34,013 nucleotides of DNA from an uncultured Clostridia bacterium (GCA_946646305.1 CAMPCO010000004.1:1-34013), one strand, 5' to 3'. Counted from the first letter of the stretch, positions 1 to 9,953 are shown. Notes: a model not told the origin generated them from the letters alone. Made by a program: numbers and translations.

Positions 1-3000
1 CATCATTTTCAACTTTAACCGTTGCGCCATCGATATTGCTTTTTATATATTTTTCTACCGAGTCTTTATGATTTGTTGAAATCTTACCGGAAGAATTTTC
101 GGTATAAACTCCTAAATTGCTTCCGTCTGTTAAACTATCGGCAAAGGTTATATAAGCATCTTTTGAAAGATAGATTTGCTTTGTACCATCTGTAATATTT
201 ACAAGACCGGAGACGGTAAGCGAAGATGTATCTGCCATATAAATCGCATCGCCAAATCCGCCGTTTGCTGTTCCGCTTGTTATATTAACATCTTTAAGAA
301 TTAATTTTGCATTTCCTGTTGTGGCTATTGCTCCGCCGTTGCCGGTATTCAATTTGCCTTCAATTCTATCGGTGGTTCCGCCGAGAATATCAGCATCTTC
401 AATATTTACCGATGTATTGTTTTCGGCGCAGATTACAACACCTCTGCCCTGAGTGGATACATTCGATGCATCATACGAGCCGCCAAAGAGGTTTAATGAG
501 CCGTTTCTTACCCAGAATATAGCACCCTGAGTTGTACCGAGACTGCCCGATTTAATATTGGTGATTACACCTGTATCAGTACAATCCATTATTGTAAGGC
601 TGTTTCCTCTTACACTATATACACGACTGGCTGTGCCCTCTATTTTATGTCCGTTTAAGCAAAGGACAACATCCTCACCCGCAGGGATTTCGTTTTGACC
701 TGTCTTAACATCATTTGCCAAATAATAGTGGCCTGATGATATTGGCAGTTTATCGGTTTCTACCCAAGGCTCCCATTCAACATCTTTATTGCAATGTTTA
801 CAGGTGTGTTCATTTAAGTGATCGGGAATAACAAGTTCTTCTCCGCTAATATAGATTGCCCCGCTGATACGCTTTATATTGTATTTTGAATTACTGCTGA
901 ACAGATAATTCTCCGCGCCGTTTACATAGTTTGTGGAAATTTTGCCGGTATTCTTTTCATAGGATACACCTATAGAGCTTCCATCTGTCAAAGCATCGGC
1001 AAAGGTTATTGCAGCATTGCTTGCCAGGTATACCTGGTTTGCTCCGCCATTTATAGCAACTTTTCCTGAAAGCGAAAGATTTGATGTGCCCGCCATATAA
1101 ATAGCGTCACCATTACCGCCGCTCGCTTTACCTGAGGTTATATTAACATTATTTAATGAAACCTTAGCAGAACCGAGCGCCGCAATTACACCGCCGTTTC
1201 CTGTATTGACATTTGTTCCCTGGCGAACCGTAGTGCCACCTATAAGGTTTGCATTTTTAATATTAACCTGCGTCTCTTTTTCAGCGCAAATTACAACACC
1301 GTTGCCGCCTGTGGAAACAGCCGGTCCGATAATATTTCCGCCGAAGATATTGAGTTTACCGTATCTAACCCAAAATACGGTACCCTGGGTTGTTCCAAGG
1401 CTTGAAGTTTTGCCGTTGTAAACCCTGCCTTTACCTGTGCAATCTGTAATGGTTAAACCGGCACCGCTTTCATTAAGATTATATACGCGGTCTTCCGTTC
1501 CTTTTATTGTATAACCGTTAAGGCAGATAACAACATTTTGATTTGCATTAATTTTAGTAAGTCCCGCAGTTACATCACCGCAAAGATAATAATGCCCTGT
1601 TGTTTTAGGCAATGAGCCTGCATATGTCCAAGGCGTCCACTCAACATCTTTTCCACACTCTTCACAGGTATGGGCAGTATAGTGGTCTGTTGTTTTATTG
1701 CCGGCATAAACAAAGTCGCCGTTTTGGTAAATAGAAAGGTTTGGATTATCAGATGTGAAATATTTTTCAACACCATCAATATAATTGGAAGAAACTTTTC
1801 CGCTGTTTACCGGGAAGGAAACACCGATTTTAGATCCTTCGCTCATCTTATCTTTGAATATAACAGGTCCACTGCCTGAGATATAAAGATTGGATTTTCC
1901 GCCTGAAATTACAACCTTACCGGAAAGATAGAGATTTGAATGTGAAGCAATACACATTGCATCGCCTTTTCCGCTATCAGCAACACCGGCTTTTATTGTA
2001 GAGTTACTGATTGTTACATTAACCTCTTTGCTAACATAAACTGCGCCGCCGCTGGTAGTTGTTTTACCGCCGATAATAGTTGAATTCTTGATTGTAAGGG
2101 TTGTACCCTTGTCGGCGCAGATAACGGCGCCGTTATTTGATATTTTTTGGGTTGGTGCAACATAGGTTCCGCCATAGAGGTTAACAGTGCCGTATCGTGC
2201 CCAAATGATAGGGCCTTGAGTAGTTCCAATCGGTCCGCCATATCTGGAATATAACTTACCTTTTCCGGTACAATCATGAATACTTAGTTTTGCACCCTCT
2301 TCAAAGGTTGAGTAAATTCGCTTCCCTGCTGCTCTGATATTATATCCATTAAGACAAAGGACAACATTTTGATTTTTCTTTACATTTGACTGCGGAGCGC
2401 AAACATCACCGCAAAGATAATAATGTCCCGAAGTGGTCGGCAGTGTGTTACCGCTGGTCCACGGTGTCCATTCAACATTTTTGCCGCATTCCTCGCAGAT
2501 ATGCGATTTATGAGAAACAACCGAATGATTATTCGGGCGAGAGACTACAAAGATATATTTAATCTTGCCGGTATAATCCATCCAAGCCTGTATTCTATCG
2601 CCCAGCCTGAGTGTTGTTTCCTCACAAATATGATCGGCATAAGTTTCGGTAGCATTATAAACTTTGCAATAATCGGCTAATTTTATCTCGTATTCTTTTC
2701 CTTTGTCCTTAGCCTCTAAATTCTTTTTAACTTTGACCGTTTTTGAATCAGTAAAGCTTTCAACATCAAACCAACTGGCTCTTGACTCATACATGGTTGA
2801 AGCGGCAATATATTCAACCGCAACACCGTTTACAACTCTAAGTCCCATCGATTTTGCGCCGTATGAATCAATCTTATCCATAACAGATTTATCGGAAACT
2901 TTTATATCATAAGTTTTGCCGTCTTTACACATCAGCACATGGTAATATCCATCTGCCTCACGCTTGCGCGATGTAGACTTTTTCGCACTGTCATACATAC

Positions 3001-4183
3001 GGTAAGCATTCCAGTAAAAGTCTGCTTGAACCGGTCTTCTTACAACAAATAATACAACAACTTTTCCGGTAGGATCGGTAAAGCCCTGAACGCGATCGCC
3101 CACCATAAGTGTTGTTTTTTCACCTATAAATTTTTCAGTATTTGCGCTAACATTAAACACACCGCAGTTTGAATCCATCATTAAATCGGCTTGTTTACCG
3201 TTGTCAGCTGCAGTCAAACTGTGCTTTTCGGCAACAAAATTAAGTTCATCAATATTGATTACATCATACCAGCTTGCAACAGAACGACCACCGGTAGTTT
3301 TTCCCGCAGAATAAACCGCCGAAACATAGCCTTCTTCATCAAAATCAAGCCCGCATGATTTATTCGCAAAACCATCGATTTGAGTAACAAGTTTTATATC
3401 TTTACATTTTACGATAACCTGCTCGCCATTTACTGCCATCTTTAATGAATAAACACCATCGGCATCGGGAGTTCGGGTTGTGGAAACCTTAGTTGAATCA
3501 AATTTTCGCTCGATATTCCAATATACGGGCGAAATACTGTTGCGTTTAACTATATAAACGGCATAAATACTCTTATCTTCATTCAAAATAACCGTAAGCT
3601 GATCTTTAATTTCAAGACTTTCAAGACGAACAGGCATACCTGCGTCAGACTGAGCCTTAACAGATACATCATAAATCGGCGTTGTGCTTTTAATCTCTAT
3701 TGTTTTTGATTTGCCTAAAAATGATGAAGAAGAATTAACTGTTATTTTATTACCCTTAATCTCTGAAACATAAAAGCTTTTAAACATATATGAATAGCCC
3801 ATTTCAGAGATAGGCGTAACATCAACAATGCTTCTTGTCTTTTCATCTACAACTATTCCCATAGCATCAACAGCATCAATTTTGTTAACAACGCTTTGCG
3901 ATCTTGCCTTTCTTTCAATGGGTCTGCCTTCGGCGGCAAGAACTATATGATAATAGCCGTCATCTTTACTGACAACGCGAGACGAAGCACCGCCCTCGCC
4001 TTTTCCGTAAAACCATTGACGGTCAATATTCCAATATAATTTGTTATCGCCGGCTAATGCGCTTGTATCCTCGGTATTGCGGTTAACTAAAATAACCGTA
4101 GTAGTAATAGCCGCGGCTATAACTACGGTAATGATTATACCAAGAACCAACAATAATTTTTTCTTGGCGATCTGCTTTTTCAT
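1..4183 (-). CDS. Large repeat-containing surface protein (N-terminal membrane anchor, three ~170-aa tandem domains, then at least three ~280-aa beta-helix-like modules); C-terminus cut by the window edge
   Basis: My minus-strand translation from ATG 4183..4181 (GGAGG upstream at 4191-4196) begins MKKQIAKKKLLLVLGIIITVVIAAAITTTVILVNRN and stays open to position 2 (about 1394 codons). The track omits it, presumably because there is no stop in the window. Recurrent motifs: 'YWN..R', 'H[TI]C..C.K[DN]VEW.PW', 'VV.CLNG', 'DCT', 'LGTTQG', 'VICAE'. Confidence 0.85.
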   Translation of the reverse strand, partial: MKKQIAKKKLLLVLGIIITVVIAAAITTTVILVNRNTEDTSALAGDNKLYWNIDRQWFYGKGEGGASSRVVSKDDGYYHIVLAAEGRPIERKARSQSVVNKIDAVDAMGIVVDEKTRSIVDVTPISEMGYSYMFKSFYVSEIKGNKITVNSSSSFLGKSKTIEIKSTTPIYDVSVKAQSDAGMPVRLESLEIKDQLTVILNEDKSIYAVYIVKRNSISPVYWNIERKFDSTKVSTTRTPDADGVYSLKMAVNGEQVIVKCKDIKLVTQIDGFANKSCGLDFDEEGYVSAVYSAGKTTGGRSVASWYDVINIDELNFVAEKHSLTAADNGKQADLMMDSNCGVFNVSANTEKFIGEKTTLMVGDRVQGFTDPTGKVVVLFVVRRPVQADFYWNAYRMYDSAKKSTSRKREADGYYHVLMCKDGKTYDIKVSDKSVMDKIDSYGAKSMGLRVVNGVAVEYIAASTMYESRASWFDVESFTDSKTVKVKKNLEAKDKGKEYEIKLADYCKVYNATETYADHICEETTLRLGDRIQAWMDYTGKIKYIFVVSRPNNHSVVSHKSHICEECGKNVEWTPWTSGNTLPTTSGHYYLCGDVCAPQSNVKKNQNVVLCLNGYNIRAAGKRIYSTFEEGAKLSIHDCTGKGKLYSRYGGPIGTTQGPIIWARYGTVNLYGGTYVAPTQKISNNGAVICADKGTTLTIKNSTIIGGKTTTSGGAVYVSKEVNVTISNSTIKAGVADSGKGDAMCIASHSNLYLSGKVVISGGKSNLYISGSGPVIFKDKMSEGSKIGVSFPVNSGKVSSNYIDGVEKYFTSDNPNLSIYQNGDFVYAGNKTTDHYTAHTCEECGKDVEWTPWTYAGSLPKTTGHYYLCGDVTAGLTKINANQNVVICLNGYTIKGTEDRVYNLNESGAGLTITDCTGKGRVYNGKTSSLGTTQGTVFWVRYGKLNIFGGNIIGPAVSTGGNGVVICAEKETQVNIKNANLIGGTTVRQGTNVNTGNGGVIAALGSAKVSLNNVNITSGKASGGNGDAIYMAGTSNLSLSGKVAINGGANQVYLASNAAITFADALTDGSSIGVSYEKNTGKISTNYVNGAENYLFSSNSKYNIKRISGAIYISGEELVIPDHLNEHTCKHCNKDVEWEPWVETDKLPISSGHYYLANDVKTGQNEIPAGEDVVLCLNGHKIEGTASRVYSVRGNSLTIMDCTDTGVITNIKSGSLGTTQGAIFWVRNGSLNLFGGSYDASNVSTQGRGVVICAENNTSVNIEDADILGGTTDRIEGKLNTGNGGAIATTGNAKLILKDVNITSGTANGGFGDAIYMADTSSLTVSGLVNITDGTKQIYLSKDAYITFADSLTDGSNLGVYTENSSGKISTNHKDSVEKYIKSNIDGATVKVEND

Positions 4184-4271
4184 CCTATTACCTCCATAAT
4201 AAATGAATAATAATTATTGAAAAAATCGTAATTTATAACATAACAAATTACACTTATTTTATTACAGGATA

Positions 4272-4300
4272 ATTATATAATATTAACAAAGAAAATTCAA
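4272..4300 (-). promoter_or_regulatory. Sigma-A-like promoter for the large surface protein gene
   Basis: Minus strand TTGAAT (4300-4295), 17-bp spacer, TATAAT (4277-4272), upstream of start 4183. Confidence 0.55.
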
Positions 4301-4371
4301 CATGTTGCCAAAAATTGGTCAGTTACTGAAAATAATACATAATTATTGATTGAAACGGTCATAAAGATAGA

Positions 4372-4407
4372 AAAAAATCCGTGTAGATTTTTAAGTAATC
4401 TACACGG
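4372..4407 (-). terminator. Rho-independent terminator of the glycerate kinase gene
   Basis: 11-bp inverted repeat CCGTGTAGATT (4379-4389) / AATCTACACGG (4397-4407), followed on the minus strand by a T tract (plus-strand A7 at 4372-4378). Confidence 0.85.
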
Positions 4408-4432
4408 AGACAAACAGTTAAATATTTTGTTA

Positions 4433-5605
4433 TTAAATTCTCTCTGAAATATATTTTCCTATTGTAAGCGAAGTCCTTCTCATATTCTCTTTTGCGTTTG
4501 CCATATTTACATCAAGAGGTAAACTGTTATCGGATATTTCATATATAATATCCATTCCTATATCTTTTTCATCTATCTCTTTTTTACCGCAAACACCTAT
4601 AACACATATATTTTTTTCTTTCGCTTTTTTCGTAATGACATACGGCGCTTTTCCGTTGAGGGTCTGACTGTCGATTTTACCCTCTCCGGTAATAACAAAA
4701 TCTGTATCCGATAATTCTTTTTCATAATCACTGTATAACAGCAACAGTTCAATACCGGATTGCATTTCGCTATTTAAAAAGGCTATAATGCCACCGCCTA
4801 TTCCTCCGGCGGCTCCGCTTCCTTTAACAAAGCTTATATCAACGCCCGTTTTATCTTTTATTACTTTTGAATAATTCTTTAAGCCATTATCAAGTTCTAT
4901 TACCATTTCGGGAGTTGCTCCCTTTTGAGGCGCATATACATAAGCCGCGCCGTTTTCGCCATACAATGGGTTGGTAACATCGCTTGCAATAATAAAGCGG
5001 CAGTTTGAAAGTCTTTTATCCATACAAGATAAATCAATATCCCTCACAGCATTTAACTGTTTACCGCCGCCGCCGTTACAAAGAGGTTTGTTATCTTCCC
5101 CTGAGAATACAACTCCGAGCGCTTGCAGCATACCCATTCCGCCATCATTTGTACAGGCTCCGCCAAGGCCGAGAATAAAGTTCTTATATCCTTTATTCAT
5201 AGCATCAACAATCTGTTCTCCAACACCGAATGTTGTAGTATTCATGGGGTTTTTCTCATCATCGCTCAGCATTGTTAAGCCGCAGGATGAAGCCATATCG
5301 ATTACAACGGTTTTTTCATCGCCGAGTATTCCGTATTTAGAATGAATTTTATTCATCAGCGGACCGCAGTTTTCGCAATCTATATATTTTCCGCCTGTCA
5401 TCTCAACAAAAGCTTCGACAGTACCTTCACCGCCATCGGCAATGCTGTACTTTTTTATATTTATCTTTTTATCTTTTATTTGATTTTCAATGCCTTTGCT
5501 TATAATTTCGAATATTTCGGAAGAAGAAAGGGAGCCTTTAAAAGAATCGACCGCAACGATTACTTTATGCTCTTCAGATAAATGATTGTTTTTATAAACT
5601 GACAT
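4433..5605 (-). CDS. Glycerate kinase (GarK/GlxK type-1 family)
   Basis: 390-aa ORF: VIVAVDSFKGSLSS.E, IADGGEGTVEAF, LGLGGACTNDGGMGMLQALG, GSGAAGGIGGG, ITGEGKIDSQTLNGKAP. Confidence 0.92.
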   Translation of the reverse strand: MSVYKNNHLSEEHKVIVAVDSFKGSLSSSEIFEIISKGIENQIKDKKINIKKYSIADGGEGTVEAFVEMTGGKYIDCENCGPLMNKIHSKYGILGDEKTVVIDMASSCGLTMLSDDEKNPMNTTTFGVGEQIVDAMNKGYKNFILGLGGACTNDGGMGMLQALGVVFSGEDNKPLCNGGGGKQLNAVRDIDLSCMDKRLSNCRFIIASDVTNPLYGENGAAYVYAPQKGATPEMVIELDNGLKNYSKVIKDKTGVDISFVKGSGAAGGIGGGIIAFLNSEMQSGIELLLLYSDYEKELSDTDFVITGEGKIDSQTLNGKAPYVITKKAKEKNICVIGVCGKKEIDEKDIGMDIIYEISDNSLPLDVNMANAKENMRRTSLTIGKYISERI

Positions 5606-5630
5606 ATAATCACTACCCCCTTGCCTGTAA

Positions 5631-6374
5631 TTATTCTGATTTTCCTGCTATTTTATAGGAAATAGTTCGATCAAAGAAGCGAATAAACGGTCCTGTGCAG
5701 AACACTGTAAGCACAGTACCTATTCCGATTTTAGCCTCAACCGGAACATTTGAAAATCCGCAGATAAGAGAAAATACAATAGTTAAAACAAAGCAAGAGC
5801 CATCAGCAAGCATTCTATAAGGCGCAAAGGGCTTTTTATGGTCAACGGCAATAAGGGGCAACGCATCATAAGGCGCGGCGCCAAGTTCGCCCGACTGATA
5901 TAAAGATATACCAAGAGAGATAAGCAGAGTTGCAATTATTTCAAGTATAATCTGCCAAATATTTTTAAGCCCAAGCCATTCTACAAGGTAAGCACCACCG
6001 CTTGCCGCAGGATTGATATTTAAAACATCAAGCAGTTTACCAAAGCCATCTACAGCATAGCCGAGTAGAAACATATTAACAATGGTACCAAGTCCTATAT
6101 GGCGCCTGCCGAAGCAAAACACTATAATAAACAGGACAATATTAAGCGCCACCTGGCAGTTGGCGTATGTATGCCAAAGATCACCGCCAATAAGGTTTGC
6201 CGCGGCATAAAGCATTGTGTGGAAAGGATGATTACCAAGTCCCGCCTTGCCGAAAAGCGCAACACCAAGCGCTAAAACCAAATTGCCTATCAGCATTATT
6301 ATGATTTGCTTTGGCTTCATTTTTACAAAGCTTTTTATAAAATTTTTCATATCGGGTTGTTTAAAACTATCCAT
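5631..6374 (-). CDS. YczE/YitT-like integral membrane protein
   Basis: 247-aa multi-TM ORF with LGVALFGKAGLGNHPF and GISLYQSGELGAAPYDALPLI, typical of the YczE-like family. Confidence 0.65.
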   Translation of the reverse strand: MDSFKQPDMKNFIKSFVKMKPKQIIIMLIGNLVLALGVALFGKAGLGNHPFHTMLYAAANLIGGDLWHTYANCQVALNIVLFIIVFCFGRRHIGLGTIVNMFLLGYAVDGFGKLLDVLNINPAASGGAYLVEWLGLKNIWQIILEIIATLLISLGISLYQSGELGAAPYDALPLIAVDHKKPFAPYRMLADGSCFVLTIVFSLICGFSNVPVEAKIGIGTVLTVFCTGPFIRFFDRTISYKIAGKSE

Positions 6375-6389
6375 TGTATTTTCCTTTTT

Positions 6390-6435
6390 AAAAAAATTGC
6401 GCCGAATACTCTAATATTAAAAGAGAATTCGACGC
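6390..6435 (-). terminator. Terminator downstream of tRNA-Thr
   Basis: Imperfect 14-bp stem GCGCCGAATACTCT (6399-6412) / AGAGAATTCGACGC (6422-6435), 12 of 14 paired, then T7 on the minus strand (A7 at 6390-6396). Confidence 0.7.
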
Positions 6436-6443
6436 TAGATTTA

Positions 6444-6519
<76 letters not shown>

Positions 6520-6594
6520 ATATCGGCGACTTATAAATTATATTATAAGCGGCCGTTAAAGTCAAGGTAATTTTTTAAAATTTTATAAGTTATT

Positions 6595-7242
6595 TTATCT
6601 ATTTCCGATTTTTCTCTCTTCGCCGTTTATAAGTCTTTTTATATTAGAACTATGCTTTAAAAAGATTATAATTCCCATAGTAAGAGCCATTACAATCTGC
6701 GGCCACAACAGGACATCATCGCCCTTTGTGTTAAACACAATGCCGAGCATTACGGTGACAAACGTTCCCGCAAGAGATGAAAGCGAAACTATCCTTGTAA
6801 ACAGTAGAACTATTACAAAAACCGCAAGGCCTATGAGAATTGCATAAGGCGAACAGACAAAGAAAACACCTGCGCCGACCGCAACACCCTTTCCGCCCCT
6901 GAAATCAAAAAACAAGGGGTAAACATGGCCTACCATACAAGCAACTCCGCAAAGATAAGCGCCATATATCGGAACATAAAGAGAATTGGAAGTTTGAGAA
7001 TATATATAAGAAAAAATAATATGACCGAGCCCGCTTGCCGCAACGGCTTTTAACAGGTCGCAAATAAATGTTAGCGCCCCCGGTAAAGCGCCGCTTGACC
7101 TTAAAACATTGGTAGCCCCGGCGTTTCCGCTGCCGATTTCTCGAACATCGATTTTATCAAATGCTTTGCTGAATATAACGGCAAAGTTTATACTGCCAAT
7201 CAAATATGCGGCAATAACGGTTATTAAAGCGGTCATAAACAT
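6595..7242 (-). CDS. plsY: Glycerol-3-phosphate acyltransferase PlsY
   Basis: AYLIGSINFAVIFSK, REIGSGNAGATNVLR, GHVYPLFFDFRGGKGVAVGAGV; start overlaps the der stop (TAATG). Confidence 0.95.
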   Translation of the reverse strand: MFMTALITVIAAYLIGSINFAVIFSKAFDKIDVREIGSGNAGATNVLRSSGALPGALTFICDLLKAVAASGLGHIIFSYIYSQTSNSLYVPIYGAYLCGVACMVGHVYPLFFDFRGGKGVAVGAGVFFVCSPYAILIGLAVFVIVLLFTRIVSLSSLAGTFVTVMLGIVFNTKGDDVLLWPQIVMALTMGIIIFLKHSSNIKRLINGEERKIGNR

Positions 7243-8564
7243 TATTTTTCGCCTCTTTCCCTGATAATAAATCGCACGGGTGTACCCTCAAGACCAAAGG
7301 TAGCACGAATTTGATTTTCAAGATAACGCTGATAAGAAAAATGGAACAGTTCCGCGTTATTACAAAAGCATACAAAGGTTGGCGGACAGGTTTGCGCCTG
7401 GGTCATATAATAAATCTTTAACCGCTTGCCCTTATCTGTTGGCGGTTGAACACGGGCGGTTGCTTCGGCAAGAATATCATTAAGCTTGCCGGTGGAGATG
7501 CGCATTGTGTTCTGCTGCCGAACATAAACTATAAGTTCAAAAAGCCTATCTATGCGCTGACCGGTTTTAGCCGAAATGAAAACTATGGGTGCATAAGGCA
7601 TAAAAGAGAAATCATTCATAAGCTTTTTGCGGTATTTATCCATAGTAGCGCCGTCTTTTTCAACAATATCCCATTTATTTACGGCTATAATGCAAGCCTT
7701 ACCCTGTTCAAGGGCGAGACCCGCAACCTTTGAGTCCTGCTCGGTAAAGCCATCCTGCCCATCAATCATTATAACACAGACATCGGAAAGTTCAATAGCC
7801 ATTTTAGCGCGCAAAACACTATATTTCTCTATTTTTTCTTCAACCTTACTGCTTCGGCGAAGACCCGCGGTATCAACAAAATTAAATTTGCCGTAATTAT
7901 TCTCAACAAGAGTGTTTATGGCATCCCTTGTAGTGCCCGCTATATCGGAAACGATTGACCTTTCTTCGCCGGAAATCTTATTGATAAGCGAAGATTTACC
8001 CGCGTTTGGTTTGCCGATTACGGCAACGTTTATGGTCTCTTCATCCTCTTCATAATCGCCGCTTTCGGGCAAGAAAGAGAGCACCGCATCCAAAAGGTCG
8101 CCTGTGCCATGACCGTGAACGGATGATACTGCTACCAAATCGCCAAGTCCTAAATTATAAAACTCATAAAAATCTGTGGGTAATTCACCGAGCGAGTCGC
8201 ATTTATTAACGCAAACGATAACGGGTTTTCCGCTTTTTTGAAGCATTGCGGCAATTTCCATATCAGAAGCGGTAACACCGCTTTTAAGGTCAACAACAAA
8301 AATTATAACAGAGGCAGTGTCAATCGCAAGCTCCGCCTGAGCACGCATACCCGCAAAGATAACATCATCGGTTTTTTGCTCAATACCGCCGGTATCTACG
8401 AGCATCAGTTTTCTGCCCTGCCATTCGGTATCGCCGTAAATTCTGTCACGCGTAACACCGGGAGTATCATCAACAATGGAAACGCGCTTACCGATAAGCT
8501 TATTAAATAATGTCGATTTGCCGACATTTGGTCTGCCGACAATAGCAATGATAGGTTTAGCCAT
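7242..8564 (-). CDS. der: Ribosome-associated GTPase Der (EngA)
   Basis: Two G domains: IVGRPNVGKSTLFN...DTPGVTRD and VIGKPNAGKSSLIN...DIAGTTRDAINT; C-terminal KH-like region. Confidence 0.97.
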   Translation of the reverse strand: MAKPIIAIVGRPNVGKSTLFNKLIGKRVSIVDDTPGVTRDRIYGDTEWQGRKLMLVDTGGIEQKTDDVIFAGMRAQAELAIDTASVIIFVVDLKSGVTASDMEIAAMLQKSGKPVIVCVNKCDSLGELPTDFYEFYNLGLGDLVAVSSVHGHGTGDLLDAVLSFLPESGDYEEDEETINVAVIGKPNAGKSSLINKISGEERSIVSDIAGTTRDAINTLVENNYGKFNFVDTAGLRRSSKVEEKIEKYSVLRAKMAIELSDVCVIMIDGQDGFTEQDSKVAGLALEQGKACIIAVNKWDIVEKDGATMDKYRKKLMNDFSFMPYAPIVFISAKTGQRIDRLFELIVYVRQQNTMRISTGKLNDILAEATARVQPPTDKGKRLKIYYMTQAQTCPPTFVCFCNNAELFHFSYQRYLENQIRATFGLEGTPVRFIIRERGEK

Positions 8565-8568
8565 AATA

Positions 8569-9876
8569 TCACTCCTTTTGGAGCAGGGCGTTTACAAAAT
8601 CAATTCCGTTACATTCCGAAACGGAAACTTTAACACCCAGTGCTTTACTTAATTCCGAAATAGAAATATCATCAAGGAAAAGATCTCTTTCACTTCTGAG
8701 CATTGCGGATGGAATAAGAAGTTCGCAGCCCAAGTCTTTCCCCTTTAACTGGTCTATAATATCGGTAGCGGTTATAAGCCCTGCAACCGTTATTCTCTCG
8801 CCGAAGAAATTATTTTTTATGCCGAAAACATTAACCTCTAAGCCGCGACACTTTTCTTCACATTTTTTTGAAAGTTCATCAATCAGTTTAAGGGAAGCCA
8901 TTCCTGTTACTATGGAAACTTTTCGGTCTTTTATTTCATATTCTTTTATTTCATCAAGCCTTTTAAGCGCCGAGTCACGCATCATAGACCACATACCAAC
9001 GCCGTTTTCAATCTGTGGAAAGTCTTCATAAAACTCGACAGGAGGAATATCTCTGCCCGCGGTAATATAAAACTCATCCGAAGCATAAACGCGGCGCTGA
9101 CCGTATTTTTTAAGGCATATTTCGCCGTATTTTTCTATTGTATCAATAACCCTTGCGGCGCTTTGCTTATCAAAGGGGTCTAAATGCTCAAGTCCATCCC
9201 TATACTTTGTAATACCGACCGGCACCGCCGAAACCGATTGCATATTTTCGAGTTCACATAAATCTTTAAGGCTTTTTTCAAGTTCTTCCCCATCGTTATA
9301 CCCCGGGCATAAAACAAGCTGACCGTTTAGTTTTATACCCGCATCGTTTAGCCTATACATTATTTTCAGCGCATCACCGGCAAAGCGGTTTTTCATCATT
9401 TTTACCCTGAGTTCGGGGTTTGTTGTATGAACGGAGATGTTTATGGGGCTTATATGGAGCCTTATTATTCTTTCGATTTCGTGTTCGGTTATATTTGTAA
9501 GGGTTATATAATTGCCGAAAAGGAAAGAAAGGCGCGAGTCATCATCCTTAAAATACAAACTCTCTCTGAGTCCTTTTGGCATTTGGTCGATAAAGCAAAA
9601 AATGCATTTATTTTTACAACTGCGCTTTTTGTCCATCAAATAGGTTTCAAACTGAAGCCCTAAATCTTCATATTCTTCCTTTTCGACCGTTACGGTAACT
9701 GTTTCGCCCGATTTTGTAAGCACGGTGATATCAAGGGTATCATTATTCTGATAAAAGCGATAATCAAGCACATCCATAATATCATTGCCGTCTATCGCAA
9801 CAATACTATCGCCCGGCTCAAAGCCGTAATCTTCTGCAACGCTGTCTTTTTCAACACCGGTAATTTTAACCGACAA
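8569..9876 (-). CDS. PDZ-like / radical SAM / DUF512 protein
   Basis: N-terminal PDZ-like VEKDSVAEDYGFEPGDSIVAIDG, cysteine motif CKNKCIFCFIDQMP, DUF512-like C-terminus (FGERITVAGLITATDI); adjacent to der as in other Clostridia. Confidence 0.9.
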   Translation of the reverse strand: MSVKITGVEKDSVAEDYGFEPGDSIVAIDGNDIMDVLDYRFYQNNDTLDITVLTKSGETVTVTVEKEEYEDLGLQFETYLMDKKRSCKNKCIFCFIDQMPKGLRESLYFKDDDSRLSFLFGNYITLTNITEHEIERIIRLHISPINISVHTTNPELRVKMMKNRFAGDALKIMYRLNDAGIKLNGQLVLCPGYNDGEELEKSLKDLCELENMQSVSAVPVGITKYRDGLEHLDPFDKQSAARVIDTIEKYGEICLKKYGQRRVYASDEFYITAGRDIPPVEFYEDFPQIENGVGMWSMMRDSALKRLDEIKEYEIKDRKVSIVTGMASLKLIDELSKKCEEKCRGLEVNVFGIKNNFFGERITVAGLITATDIIDQLKGKDLGCELLIPSAMLRSERDLFLDDISISELSKALGVKVSVSECNGIDFVNALLQKE

Positions 9877-9904
9877 AACAAATCACCTCCAAAAGCCCAT
9901 ATAC

Positions 9905-9936
9905 AAAAAACAAGAGGAGACTAAGTTGCCTCCTCT
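9905..9936 (-). terminator. Terminator downstream of rpmF
   Basis: AGAGGAG (9913-9919) / CTCCTCT (9930-9936), with a T-rich run after the hairpin on the minus strand (TTGTTTTTTG). Confidence 0.65.
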
Positions 9937-9953
9937 GTCTTTTTAAACCAAAA

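Noticed and set aside
1-2503. Possible CRISPR or tandem DNA repeat array
   Set aside because: The similarity is at the protein level over ~830-865 nt modules; there are no short identical repeats with regular spacers.
1-2912. Track ORFs at 307-522, 1206-1421, 1670-1879, 2423-2680 and 2703-2912 (+), and 1570-1779 and 2014-2277 (-)
   Set aside because: They lie inside the long minus-strand surface-protein frame, in other frames or antisense, with low-complexity products and no recognisable domain.
4971-5581. Plus-strand ORFs 4971-5345 and 5342-5581
   Set aside because: Fully antisense to the well-supported glycerate kinase gene.
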